A stretch of DNA of 64,000 nucleotides, from positions 124,001-188,000 of the forward strand of contig NZ_PVTQ01000001.1 in the NCBI RefSeq assembly GCF_003003355.1, read 5' to 3'. Source of the stretch: Donghicola tyrosinivorans. GTDB taxonomy: Bacteria; Pseudomonadota; Alphaproteobacteria; Rhodobacterales; Rhodobacteraceae. The notes under the pieces were generated by a model. That model made no database searches. It saw only the letters and a program-made list of their open reading frames with translations, and was not told the DNA's origin. The position numbers and the translations under genes are program-made. Numbering within the stretch: the stretch's first letter is position 1; every line of letters begins with the position of its first letter. Positions 9,544 through 17,795 of the stretch are shown one piece after another.

Positions 9544-9894
9544 TGTCTGACCTGTCGGGCTAAGGGCCATTATTCATTTCACAGTCAGCTTTTTGCGGCG
9601 CTTTCACGCCACTGAAAACGACCCAACGCCTTATCAGCGCGTCATGTTCTGTGAATTCGGCTTCGGCACAGTAGGGTATTCCCGCACTGCCGCGATGGCC
9701 AAACGGTGGGAGGTCTGCTTGCCCTTCGGCCCTTGGCAGGCCAATCTGGGCCTCTATTCCATCCGCAAGTCCGGCCTGATTCCGTGAGCAAAGTCATTTA
9801 CATGCCGGTCATCGGCGCCAGCCGTGGGGCTTCGCCCTCGCACAATGGTCGCAAGTCACTTATAAGCGCTGCGAACACTTACGGAGTTCTTGGG
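9544..9894. other. Gap between divergent sdaA and rpiA
   Basis: 351 bases that should contain both promoters. Apart from one possible small reading frame on the plus strand (reported separately) I see no RNA gene, strong hairpin or repeat. The rpiA end is slightly AT-richer (CACTTATAAGCGCTG). Confidence 0.6.
9644..9787 (+). CDS. Possible small protein of 47 residues
   Basis: An open frame starting at ATG 9644 and reading MFCEFGFGTVGYSRTAAMAK, ending RKSGLIP. Third codon positions are mostly G or C, as in real genes around it, and the peptide has an ordered look (aromatic and Gly rich). The frame is open for 17 more codons upstream from a TTG. No clear ribosome binding site precedes the ATG and I do not recognise the protein. 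It could equally be a chance frame in GC-rich leader DNA. Confidence 0.3.
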   Translation: MFCEFGFGTVGYSRTAAMAKRWEVCLPFGPWQANLGLYSIRKSGLIP

Positions 9895-10683
9895 ATGACC
9901 GGAGAATTGTCGCCAATCGACAAGGCCAAGTTTGTCGCCGCCAAGCGGGCGGTCGAGTTTGTTGAAGACGGTATGCGTGTTGGTCTTGGCACGGGCAGCA
10001 CTGCCGCATGGATGGTGCGCTGCCTTGGCGAATTGGTCCGGCATGACGGCCTGAATGTGATCGGGGTGCCGACCTCGACCCGCACGGCGGAACTGGCCCG
10101 CAGCGTTGGCATCAAGGTGGTCAGTCTGGATGAGGCCAAATGGCTGGACCTGACCATCGATGGGGCGGATGAATTCGACGGGGATCTGAACCTGATCAAA
10201 GGGGGCGGTGGCGCACTGCTTCAGGAAAAGATTGTGGCCACGGCCAGCGACCAGATGGTGGTGATCGCGGATGCGGCCAAGGCCGTTGAAACGCTGGGGG
10301 CCTTCCCCTTGCCGGTCGAGGTGATCCCCTTTGGCTGGCAGACCAGCAAGGCGCTGATCGAGGAAATGATCGGCAGTCTGGACGTCATGGGCTATCTTAG
10401 CGCCCTGCGGATGAACGGGGACCGCCCGTATGTGACCGAAGAAGGCAATTACATCATCGATCTGCATCTGAAACGCATCGGAAACCCGCGTCAGATGGCA
10501 ATGGTGATCAATCAGGTGCCGGGTGTGGTTGAAAACGGGCTGTTCATAGATATCTGCGATCAGGTGGTTGTCGGCTATGGCGATGGCCGCGTTGAGACCC
10601 GCGATATTAACAATGGCACGGTAGAAGAGTCGCAGATCGAATTCGTCGAAAGCGACAATCTGTTCCGTGACCTGAACGATTAA
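9895..10683 (+). CDS. rpiA: Ribose-5-phosphate isomerase A
   Basis: Interconverts ribose 5-phosphate and ribulose 5-phosphate in the pentose phosphate and Calvin-type pathways. The 262-residue protein starts MTGELSPIDKAKFVAAKRAV and shows the family motifs GLGTGSTAAWMV, VPTSTRTAELA, TIDGADEFDGDLNLIKGGGG (catalytic Asp and Lys/Glu region), ALLQEKIVA and the C-terminal GLFIDICDQVVVG. The frame continues open upstream to 9706, but the ATG at 9895 gives the family start and has an ACGGAG ribosome binding site 10 bases before it. gor follows after 22 bases in the same direction, so the two are likely cotranscribed. Confidence 0.97.
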   Translation: MTGELSPIDKAKFVAAKRAVEFVEDGMRVGLGTGSTAAWMVRCLGELVRHDGLNVIGVPTSTRTAELARSVGIKVVSLDEAKWLDLTIDGADEFDGDLNLIKGGGGALLQEKIVATASDQMVVIADAAKAVETLGAFPLPVEVIPFGWQTSKALIEEMIGSLDVMGYLSALRMNGDRPYVTEEGNYIIDLHLKRIGNPRQMAMVINQVPGVVENGLFIDICDQVVVGYGDGRVETRDINNGTVEESQIEFVESDNLFRDLND

Positions 10684-10705
10684 GCCTCAGGCTGAAAGGG
10701 AAACA

Positions 10706-12067
10706 ATGGATTTCGACTACGATCTTTTCGTGATCGGTGGCGGTTCGGGCGGTGTACGTGCGGCGCGTGTTGCAGCAGGCGAGGCGGGCGCGAAGGTCGC
10801 GCTGGCAGAGGGTGACCGCTATGGGGGCACCTGTGTTATTCGCGGCTGCGTGCCTAAGAAGCTGATGGTTTTCGCAAGTGAATACAGCGGCATGGCCGCT
10901 GAGGCCGAGGCCTATGGCTGGTCCGCCAGCATCACCGATTTCAACTGGAACACCTTCCACGGCAAACTGGTTGAGGAACTGGATCGTCTAGAAGGGGTCT
11001 ATCGTCGCCTTCTGGCTGGCTCCGGGGTTGAGACCTTTGACCAGCGCGCCAAGATCGCAGATGCCCATACGGTTGAGCTTGCCGATGGCACCCGCAAAAC
11101 CGCCAAACATATCCTGATCGCGACCGGCGGCACGCCTGTGCGTCCCGATATGCCGGGGGCGGAATTGGGCATTGTTTCGGACGATATTTTCCACCTGCCC
11201 GAAATGCCCAAGCGCATCCTGATCGTCGGCGGCGGCTACATTGCCTGCGAATTTGCAGGCATCATGAATGGCCTCGGGGTGGAAACCACCCTCTATTATC
11301 GTGGCGCACAGATCCTGCGCGGTTTCGATGATGAGGCCCGCGGCCTGATCGCCGATGAAATGCGCGACAACGGCATCGATATTCACACCGGCACCAACGT
11401 GCTTGAGATGAAAAAGACCGACAGCGGCGCGATCTGGACAAAGGGCTCGAACGGGCATGAGGCCGAATTCGACGTGGTGCTGTTTGCCACGGGCCGCAAG
11501 CCCATGACCGACGACATGGGTCTGGAAGAGGTCGGCGTGAAGCTTGGCCGCGCGGGCGAGATTGTCGTGGACAAGTACAGCCAGACGGCAGTGCCCTCGA
11601 TCTACGCGATTGGCGATGTGACCAACCGCGTGAATCTGACCCCTGTGGCGATCCGTGAAGGTATGGCCTTTGTGGAAACCGTCTTCAAAGGCAACAAGAC
11701 CGCTGTTGATCATGACTTGATCCCCAGCGCGGTCTTCACTCAGCCCGAAATGGGCACTGTTGGCCTCAGCGAAGAGCAGGCGGCACAGCAGGAACCGATT
11801 GAGGTTTACAGCACCTCGTTCCGTCCGATGCAAACATCGTTCGCCGGTCAGCAAAAACGTGTCCTGATGAAGTTGATTGTCAGCAAAGAAACCCGCAAGG
11901 TTCTGGGGTGCCACATCGTCGCGCCGGGTGCGGGTGAAATGATCCAGATGGCGGGTATCGCCGTTAAAATGGGTGCGACGAAAGAAGACTTTGATCGCGT
12001 ATGCGCCGTTCACCCGACCATGTCGGAAGAACTGGTGACCATGCGGAAACCGACGCGTACGGCTTGA
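10706..12067 (+). CDS. gor: Glutathione-disulfide reductase
   Basis: NADPH-dependent flavoprotein that reduces oxidised glutathione. The 453-residue length fits. Seen in order: FAD-binding GGGSGGVRAA near residue 11, the redox-active disulfide GGTCVIRGCVPKK (Cys43 and Cys48), NADPH-binding VGGGYIACEFAGIMNGLG in the middle, FATGRKPMTDDMGLEEVGV, a second FAD motif YAIGDVTNRVNLTP, and the dimer-interface histidine in CAVHPTMSEE (His436), which acts as the catalytic base. The substrate call rests on the short bacterial glutathione-reductase pattern rather than dihydrolipoamide dehydrogenase (CX4C, no lipoyl domain). Confidence 0.94.
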   Translation: MDFDYDLFVIGGGSGGVRAARVAAGEAGAKVALAEGDRYGGTCVIRGCVPKKLMVFASEYSGMAAEAEAYGWSASITDFNWNTFHGKLVEELDRLEGVYRRLLAGSGVETFDQRAKIADAHTVELADGTRKTAKHILIATGGTPVRPDMPGAELGIVSDDIFHLPEMPKRILIVGGGYIACEFAGIMNGLGVETTLYYRGAQILRGFDDEARGLIADEMRDNGIDIHTGTNVLEMKKTDSGAIWTKGSNGHEAEFDVVLFATGRKPMTDDMGLEEVGVKLGRAGEIVVDKYSQTAVPSIYAIGDVTNRVNLTPVAIREGMAFVETVFKGNKTAVDHDLIPSAVFTQPEMGTVGLSEEQAAQQEPIEVYSTSFRPMQTSFAGQQKRVLMKLIVSKETRKVLGCHIVAPGAGEMIQMAGIAVKMGATKEDFDRVCAVHPTMSEELVTMRKPTRTA

Positions 12068-12132
12068 AATCTCTGGCCCAATCCACAGGTTATGGGCCAG
12101 AGAACACAAAGAAACGAGAGGGAAGAGGCTAT

Positions 12133-13278
12133 ATGGCTGGAAACGGTAGCGGGCCCTGGGGCGGCGGTGGCTCTGGCGGCGGCGGCGGAAGTCGCGGGCC
12201 GAACGGAGGCGGACGCCCGCCCAAAAACAACGACCCGCAGATTCCGGAGATCGATGAGATCGTCAAGAAAGGGCAGGAACAACTGCGCGTCTTGATGGGT
12301 GGTCGCGGTGGCAAAGGCGGCGGAACCGGTGGGGCAGGGGGCTCTGGCGGGCCCAAATTCTCGCGCGGGACGGCTGTGATTGGCGTGCTGGTGGCCGCAG
12401 GTCTCTGGGCTGCGTCCAGCTTTTACACGGTCAAACCCGAAGAGCAGTCGGTCGAATTGTTCCTTGGCGAATACTATCGCACCGGCAATCCGGGTCTGAA
12501 CTTTGCGCCTTGGCCGCTGGTCTCGGCGGATGTGATCAATGTGACCTCGGAGCGGACCGAAGATGTGGGCATGTCCCGCAGCGGTAACGGCAACGGGCTG
12601 ATGTTGACCACAGACGCGAACATCGTGGATATCGATTTCCAGGTGGTCTGGAACATCAATGATCCCGCCAAGCTGCTGTTCAACATCCGTGATCCGCAGC
12701 TGACCGTTCAGGCCGTGTCTGAATCGGTCATGCGCGAGATTATCGCTGCCTCGAACCTTGCTCCGATCCTGAACCGTGATCGTGGTCTGATTGCTGACAC
12801 CGCCATGCAGAACATCCAGTCGACGCTGGATGAATATGACAGCGGTATCACCATCGTCCGTGTGAACCTTGATAAGGCCGATCCCCCCAATGAGGTGATC
12901 GACGCCTTCCGCGAAGTTCAGGCCGCCGAACAGGAACGTGATCGTCTGCAACGTCAGGCCGATGCCTACGCGAACCGCGTTCTGGCAGAAGCCCGTGGTA
13001 AAGCAGCCGAAACGCTGGAAGAGGCCGAAGGTTACCGCGCCCGCGTGGTCAACGAGGCTTTGGGTGAGGCGGACCGCTTCAGCGCCGTTCTGGGCGAATA
13101 CCAGAAAGCGCCCGAAGTGACCCGTCGTCGTCTGTACATCGAGACCATGGAAAAGGTCCTTGGTGACGTGGACAAAACCATTCTGGATGATGCCATCGTG
13201 AACGGGCAAAGCGGCGTTGTGCCTTACCTGCCCCTGAACGAGCTGAACCGGAACTCTACCGCGCAGGGAGGAAACTAA
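12133..13278 (+). CDS. hflK: FtsH protease modulator HflK
   Basis: Inner-membrane SPFH/band 7 protein that with HflC encloses and regulates the FtsH AAA protease. The 381-residue product begins with a Gly-rich cytosolic stretch (GPWGGGGSGGGGGSRGPNGG) typical of HflK, has one membrane helix at about residues 77-93 (GTAVIGVLVAAGLWAASSF), then the periplasmic band 7 domain (VKPEEQSVELFLGEYYRTG onwards) and a long coiled coil rich in Glu, Arg and Ala (EVQAAEQERDRLQRQADAYA). The ATG at 12133 is preceded by GGGAAGAG. hflC starts one base after the stop. Confidence 0.95.
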   Translation: MAGNGSGPWGGGGSGGGGGSRGPNGGGRPPKNNDPQIPEIDEIVKKGQEQLRVLMGGRGGKGGGTGGAGGSGGPKFSRGTAVIGVLVAAGLWAASSFYTVKPEEQSVELFLGEYYRTGNPGLNFAPWPLVSADVINVTSERTEDVGMSRSGNGNGLMLTTDANIVDIDFQVVWNINDPAKLLFNIRDPQLTVQAVSESVMREIIAASNLAPILNRDRGLIADTAMQNIQSTLDEYDSGITIVRVNLDKADPPNEVIDAFREVQAAEQERDRLQRQADAYANRVLAEARGKAAETLEEAEGYRARVVNEALGEADRFSAVLGEYQKAPEVTRRRLYIETMEKVLGDVDKTILDDAIVNGQSGVVPYLPLNELNRNSTAQGGN

Positions 13279-13279
13279 G

Positions 13280-14164
13280 ATGCGGAAGTCTGCAATTCTC
13301 CTGCCCGCACTGATTGTTGCTGTTGTCGTCGTGATGTCCTCGCTTTTCGTGGTGGATGAACGCGAAAAGGCACTGGTGATGCAATTCGGCCAGATCAAGG
13401 CCGTCAAAGAGCAGCCCGGACTGGCCTTCAAAATTCCGCTGATTCAGGAAGTCGTGAAATACGACGACCGTATCCTGTCGCTGGACACCGACGTGATCGA
13501 GGTCACCCCCTCGGATGACCGTCGTCTGGTGGTTGATGCATTTACCCGCTACCGGATCGCGGATGTGGTCCAGTTCCGTCAGGCCGTTGGTGTAGGGGGG
13601 ATTCGCGCTGCCGAAGACCGTCTGGCCTCAATCCTGAATGCGCAGATCCGTGAGGTTCTGGGTGCCGATCAGGTGACCTCGGACACCATCCTGTCGGAAG
13701 AGCGTGGCGCGCTGATGCTGCGTATCCGCGACAACGCCCGCGCCTCTGCCCGCAGCCTTGGTCTGGACGTCGTGGACGTACGTTTGAAACAGACCAACCT
13801 TCCCACGCAGAACCTTGAAGCCACCTTCGCCCGTATGCGCGCCGAGCGTGAACGGGAAGCCGCAGACGAGATCGCCCGCGGTAACGAAGCGGCGCAGCGT
13901 GTGCGCGCACAAGCTGACCGTACCGTGGTTGAGACCCTGTCGGAAGCCGAACGCGAAGCGCAGACCGTACGCGGTGAAGCAGACGCGGAACGCAACCGTG
14001 TCTACGCCGAAGCCTTTGGTGCCGATCCGGAATTCTTCGCCTTTTACCGCTCGTTGCAGGCCTATGAGACTGCTCTGCGTGGCGATAACAGCGCGATGGT
14101 TCTGACGCCGGATAGCCAGTTCTTCGATTATCTGCGTAGTGAAAAACCGGCCGGCACCGAATGA
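13280..14164 (+). CDS. hflC: FtsH protease modulator HflC
   Basis: Partner of HflK in the SPFH complex around FtsH. The 294-residue protein has an N-terminal signal anchor (MRKSAILLPALIVAVVVVM), the band 7 start VVDEREKALVMQFGQIK, and a C-terminal coiled coil (FARMRAEREREAADEIARGN) followed by FFAFYRSLQAYE, a segment strongly conserved in HflC. A GGAGG ribosome binding site lies inside the hflK end. The next gene overlaps its stop by four bases (ATGA), so hflK, hflC and DUF2065 form one translationally coupled unit. Confidence 0.95.
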   Translation: MRKSAILLPALIVAVVVVMSSLFVVDEREKALVMQFGQIKAVKEQPGLAFKIPLIQEVVKYDDRILSLDTDVIEVTPSDDRRLVVDAFTRYRIADVVQFRQAVGVGGIRAAEDRLASILNAQIREVLGADQVTSDTILSEERGALMLRIRDNARASARSLGLDVVDVRLKQTNLPTQNLEATFARMRAEREREAADEIARGNEAAQRVRAQADRTVVETLSEAEREAQTVRGEADAERNRVYAEAFGADPEFFAFYRSLQAYETALRGDNSAMVLTPDSQFFDYLRSEKPAGTE

Positions 14165-14361
14165 TCGACTTTGTCATTCTGGCCGTTGGGCTGGTTCTGA
14201 TAACCGAGGGGCTGGCCTATGCGCTGGCCCCTTCGTTTATTGAGCGGATGCTAGAGGCCTTGCGTCAACTCAGCTTGGAAGATCGACGCTTTATTGGGTT
14301 GATCTGTTTGGCGATCGGGGTTGTGCTGGTGTGGATTGCAGGGGATGTTCTGCCCCATTGA
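14161..14361 (+). CDS. DUF2065 family small membrane protein
   Basis: A 66-residue protein with two membrane helices: residues 2-18 (IDFVILAVGLVLITEGL) and about 45-62 (GLICLAIGVVLVWIAG), joined by a charged loop with LRQLSLEDRRFIG. This matches DUF2065, which sits next to hflC in many proteobacteria. Its ATG overlaps the hflC stop (ATGA). Function is unknown; its constant place between hflC and degP suggests a part in FtsH/HflKC or DegP-related membrane quality control, which is inference from context. Confidence 0.85.
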   Translation: MIDFVILAVGLVLITEGLAYALAPSFIERMLEALRQLSLEDRRFIGLICLAIGVVLVWIAGDVLPH

Positions 14362-14462
14362 TTTCAATTCATCACATGGACTTGAAATAATCTTACATCG
14401 TTTGTGTTGCGCATTTGCACACCTATCTGAAACAACAGGCGACACGTTCGCAGGCGTTTCAC

Positions 14463-14470
14463 AAAGGAGA
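14463..14470 (+). promoter_or_regulatory. Ribosome binding site that fixes the degP start
   Basis: AAAGGAGA at 14463-14470 lies eight bases before the TTG at 14478. No in-frame ATG near the signal peptide has a comparable site, so this sequence is the main reason to start degP at TTG. Confidence 0.75.
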
Positions 14471-14477
14471 CTCTTCG

Positions 14478-15941
14478 TTGATTTCACGTTCCAAGACCGC
14501 TGCCATGGCCCGTCCCGCCTCTGCGCGGGTCGTGTGGCTCACGGCGCTTGCAATGGTGCTGCTGGTGGCTCAAGGCGTAGCCACCACCGTACGCGCCGCC
14601 CCTGACAGCTTTGCGGATCTGGCCGAAAAGGTCAGTCCTGCCGTTGTTAACATCACCACCAGCACCATGGTCGAGGCGGCCGCAAATCCCGGCCCCGAAC
14701 TGCCCGAGGGGCTGCCCTTTGACGATTTTTTCCGCCAGTTCCGTGACCAGCAAGGCGGGCCGCAACAGCCCCGTCGCAGCTCGGCTCTGGGTTCGGGCTT
14801 TGTGATTTCCGAAGACGGTTTCGTCGTGACCAACAACCACGTCATCGAAGGCGCGGATGAGATCATGATCGAATTCACCGACGGCAAAAACCTTGCCGCC
14901 GAGGTGATCGGGACCGACCCGAAAACCGACATCGCCCTTCTCAAGGTCGAGGCGACCGAGCCCCTGACCCACGTGCCCTTTGGCGACAGCGACACCGCCC
15001 GTGTAGGTGACTGGGTGCTGGCCGTTGGTAACCCGCTGGGACAGGGCTTTTCGGTCTCGGCCGGTATCGTCTCGGCCCGCAACCGAGAGCTTTCGGGCAG
15101 CTATGATGACTACATCCAGACCGACGCTGCCATTAACCGCGGCAACTCGGGCGGGCCGCTGTTCAACATGGCTGGCGAAGTGGTCGGCGTGAACACCGCG
15201 ATCCTGTCGCCCAACGGCGGCTCGATCGGGATCGGCTTCTCGATGGCGTCGAACGTCGTCCAAAACGTTGTACATCAGTTGCAAGAGTTTGGCGAAACCC
15301 GTCGTGGCTGGCTTGGCGTTCGCATTCAGGACGTGACCGCTGACGTGGCCGAGGCCATGGGTCTTGAAGCTGCCAAAGGCGCGCTGGTCACCGATGTTCC
15401 TGAAGGCCCTGCGATGGATGCGGGTATTCAGGCAGGCGATCTGATCACCAGCTTCGATGGCGTCGACGTTGATGACACCCGCGGTCTGGTCCGTCAGGTG
15501 GGCAATACCGAGGTCGGCAAAGCCGTTCGCGTGGTGATCCTGCGCGATGGTCAGACCCAGACGATCAAGGTCACTTTGGGCCGCCGCGAAACCGCAGAAG
15601 GCACGCCCATCGAAGAAGCTGTGGTCGAGCAGACTCCCAGCTCGGCAAAGGTGCTTGGGATGACTCTGTCGGAACTCTCCGCCACCAACCGCGAAGAGAT
15701 GAACCTGCCCGCCGATCTGACCGGTCTGCTGGTGGTCGAGATCGACGAGACCACTCAGGCCTTTGAAAAAGGTCTGCGGGCTGGCGATGTGATCACCGAA
15801 GCCGGTCAGCAACCCGTCGATACGATTGGCGCGCTAGAGGCTAGCATCCAAGAGACCCGCGACGCTGGCCGCAAATCCCTGCTGCTGCTGGTCCGCCGTA
15901 ACAATGATCCCCGCTTTGTCGCCCTTGGCGTCGACGAATAA
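14478..15941 (+). CDS. degP: Periplasmic serine protease, DegP/HtrA (Do) family
   Basis: Degrades and possibly chaperones misfolded envelope proteins. With the TTG start at 14478 the product has 487 residues: a long signal peptide ending near VRAAPDS (residue 42), a trypsin-like domain with the catalytic triad His121 (TNNHVIEG), Asp151 (KTDIALLKV) and Ser224 (RGNSGGPLFN), then two PDZ domains at about residues 270-370 (GWLGVRIQDVT) and 390-480 (GLLVVEIDE). A Gln-rich FFRQF loop before the protease domain is typical of this subfamily. The frame is also open 21 codons upstream, but the strong AAAGGAGA supports TTG. It follows DUF2065 by 116 bases. Confidence 0.93.
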   Translation: MISRSKTAAMARPASARVVWLTALAMVLLVAQGVATTVRAAPDSFADLAEKVSPAVVNITTSTMVEAAANPGPELPEGLPFDDFFRQFRDQQGGPQQPRRSSALGSGFVISEDGFVVTNNHVIEGADEIMIEFTDGKNLAAEVIGTDPKTDIALLKVEATEPLTHVPFGDSDTARVGDWVLAVGNPLGQGFSVSAGIVSARNRELSGSYDDYIQTDAAINRGNSGGPLFNMAGEVVGVNTAILSPNGGSIGIGFSMASNVVQNVVHQLQEFGETRRGWLGVRIQDVTADVAEAMGLEAAKGALVTDVPEGPAMDAGIQAGDLITSFDGVDVDDTRGLVRQVGNTEVGKAVRVVILRDGQTQTIKVTLGRRETAEGTPIEEAVVEQTPSSAKVLGMTLSELSATNREEMNLPADLTGLLVVEIDETTQAFEKGLRAGDVITEAGQQPVDTIGALEASIQETRDAGRKSLLLLVRRNNDPRFVALGVDE

Positions 15942-15962
15942 GGTCGGTCATCATGACAAAAG

Positions 15963-15990
15963 AAAAGGGCGCCATAGCAGGCGCCCTTTT
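15963..15990 (+). terminator. Rho-independent terminator of degP
   Basis: An 11-bp inverted repeat (AAAAGGGCGCC at 15963-15973, complement at 15980-15990) with loop ATAGCA, followed by T residues. The A-rich left arm lets it serve the convergent gene from the other side as well. Confidence 0.88.
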
Positions 15991-16008
15991 TCGTTCCATG
16001 GCTGGCAA

Positions 16009-16521
16009 TCAGCGGGCAAAGACCTCGCGCCCGTAGGCCACCAGACCCAAACTGCGGGCGGCCTCAAGGCTAAGGATATCGCTGTCCAGACCTTGCTCTT
16101 GTTGCAGCTTCAGAATGGCTTGCCGTGTGCGCTTGTCCAATACCCCGTCCAACGCCCCGCTCAGATAGCCCCGCGCATACAGTGCCCGCTGGAGAGAGGC
16201 GATAAAGTCCGGCGTCATCTCGCTTTCACAAGGGGTGCGGAACCAGATTTCCTGCCGCTCTTCCACGATCGTCTGGCGGGTCTCTGTCTGGTAAACAGGG
16301 GCCGCCCCGCTGTCCGAGATCAACACCTGCTCGGTCACAGTCTCGATCACCGCCGGTTTTGTCTCCAGCCCCCAGCACGTACCAGGTTCCCGATCTGGCG
16401 CAGGACCATAGGCATGCAGGGCAATTTCGGGGGTCTCTTCGGGCAGGGAAAACGGCGGCGCACTGTCCCCGCATCCTGTCAACAAGACGGATGCCAAGAT
16501 CGCCGAACCCGTTTTACGCAT
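16009..16521 (-). CDS. Putative lipoprotein with a peptidoglycan-binding domain
   Basis: A 170-residue protein. The N-terminus is a lipoprotein signal with lipobox LLTGC (Cys17). Residues 25-95 are unassigned and contain CWGLETKPAVIETVTEQV and TRQTIVEERQEIW, a pattern of short beta strands. Residues about 108-160 fit the peptidoglycan-binding domain type 1 (SLQRALYARGYLSGALDGV, then RQAILKLQQEQGLD). The gene is convergent with degP and divergent from the ferredoxin gene. It is likely anchored in a membrane and touching the cell wall; no catalytic domain is present. Confidence 0.82.
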   Translation of the reverse strand: MRKTGSAILASVLLTGCGDSAPPFSLPEETPEIALHAYGPAPDREPGTCWGLETKPAVIETVTEQVLISDSGAAPVYQTETRQTIVEERQEIWFRTPCESEMTPDFIASLQRALYARGYLSGALDGVLDKRTRQAILKLQQEQGLDSDILSLEAARSLGLVAYGREVFAR

Positions 16522-16644
16522 GGAATTATCCTGTATTTCAGGCCGCTAGCCCCGTTTTGCTGCACATTAGCGCGAGATTTCGGTGACGAACAGCCCGCTT
16601 GTGGCAAAGCGCCACTTCTCACTGGCGAACGAAGAAGGCATTGA

Positions 16645-17004
<360 letters not shown>

Positions 17005-17006
17005 TC

Positions 17007-17729
17007 ATGCTCGCGCGGCTGGCCATATTGCTTGCTATGGCCGCCGCACCTGCTGCGGCGGAACAGATCACCGGCGCGACCTATAGCGGAGAAACCACCC
17101 GCTATCCGCACGGAGCGCTTGGCGATCCCGTCGAACATGACAGTCTGACAATCACAACGGATCAGGGGCGTAGTCTCACCCTTCGTTGGTCAGATCAGAT
17201 TGTCTTTGAGGACACTGCCCCCCGCCTTGCCGATCTGGACGGCGACGGCGCACCCGAAGTCCTCACCGTCGAAAGTCATGAGACCTTCGGCGCACGCCTC
17301 GCGATCTACCACTTGCACAAAGATGCGCTCGGCCTCGCCGCGGCCACCCCGTTCATCGGTCAGCGCTTCCGTTGGCTTTCGGTCATTGGCGCCGCCGACC
17401 TCGACGGGGATGGCCAGACAGAGATCGCCTATATCGACCGGCCCCATCTGGCCAAAACCCTGCGCATCTGGCGCTATGAAGCCGCAGGCAACAAAGCGAC
17501 CCTGACGCCTGTTGCAGACCTCAAAGGCCTCACCAACCACCAGATCGGCTGGGACTTTATTCTTGGCGGCATCCGGACCTGCGGTGGCCTGCCGGAAATC
17601 ATTACCGCCGATGCAGATTGGACCCAAATCCAGTCCACCACCCTCAGCGGCGAAACCCTCACAACCGAACCCATCGCGCCCTACACAGGCCCGAAAAGCA
17701 TTCAGGGCGCGCTAGACTGCACGCCCTGA
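17007..17729 (+). CDS. Secreted FG-GAP/VCBS repeat protein
   Basis: A 240-residue exported protein with a clear signal peptide (MLARLAILLAMAAAPAAAEQ, cleavage near residue 18). Two calcium-loop-like repeats are visible: LADLDGDGAPEVLTV near residue 75 and AADLDGDGQTEIAYI near residue 132, the FG-GAP/VCBS signature. Two cysteines (GIRTCGG and the C-terminal LDCTP) could form a disulfide. It begins two bases after the ferredoxin stop, so translation is probably coupled, though the functional tie between a cytosolic ferredoxin and an envelope protein is not obvious. Function unknown. Confidence 0.8.
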   Translation: MLARLAILLAMAAAPAAAEQITGATYSGETTRYPHGALGDPVEHDSLTITTDQGRSLTLRWSDQIVFEDTAPRLADLDGDGAPEVLTVESHETFGARLAIYHLHKDALGLAAATPFIGQRFRWLSVIGAADLDGDGQTEIAYIDRPHLAKTLRIWRYEAAGNKATLTPVADLKGLTNHQIGWDFILGGIRTCGGLPEIITADADWTQIQSTTLSGETLTTEPIAPYTGPKSIQGALDCTP

Positions 17730-17730
17730 C

Positions 17731-17795
17731 TTCATCTTGGCAAAAATACCTCGGGGGAATTGGCGCCCTCTAGGGCGCCAAGGGGGCAGCGCCCC
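17731..17795 (+). repeat. 3'-end repeat element, copy 1 (core plus two hairpins)
   Basis: Core TTCATCTTGGCAAAAATACC (continuing TC) at 17731-17752, then a 9-bp hairpin (TTGGCGCCC at 17760-17768, loop TCTA, complement at 17773-17781) and a second hairpin GGGGC-AGC-GCCCC at 17783-17795 that ends right at the purD stop codon. It fills the gap between convergent genes and may double as a terminator. Confidence 0.85.
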
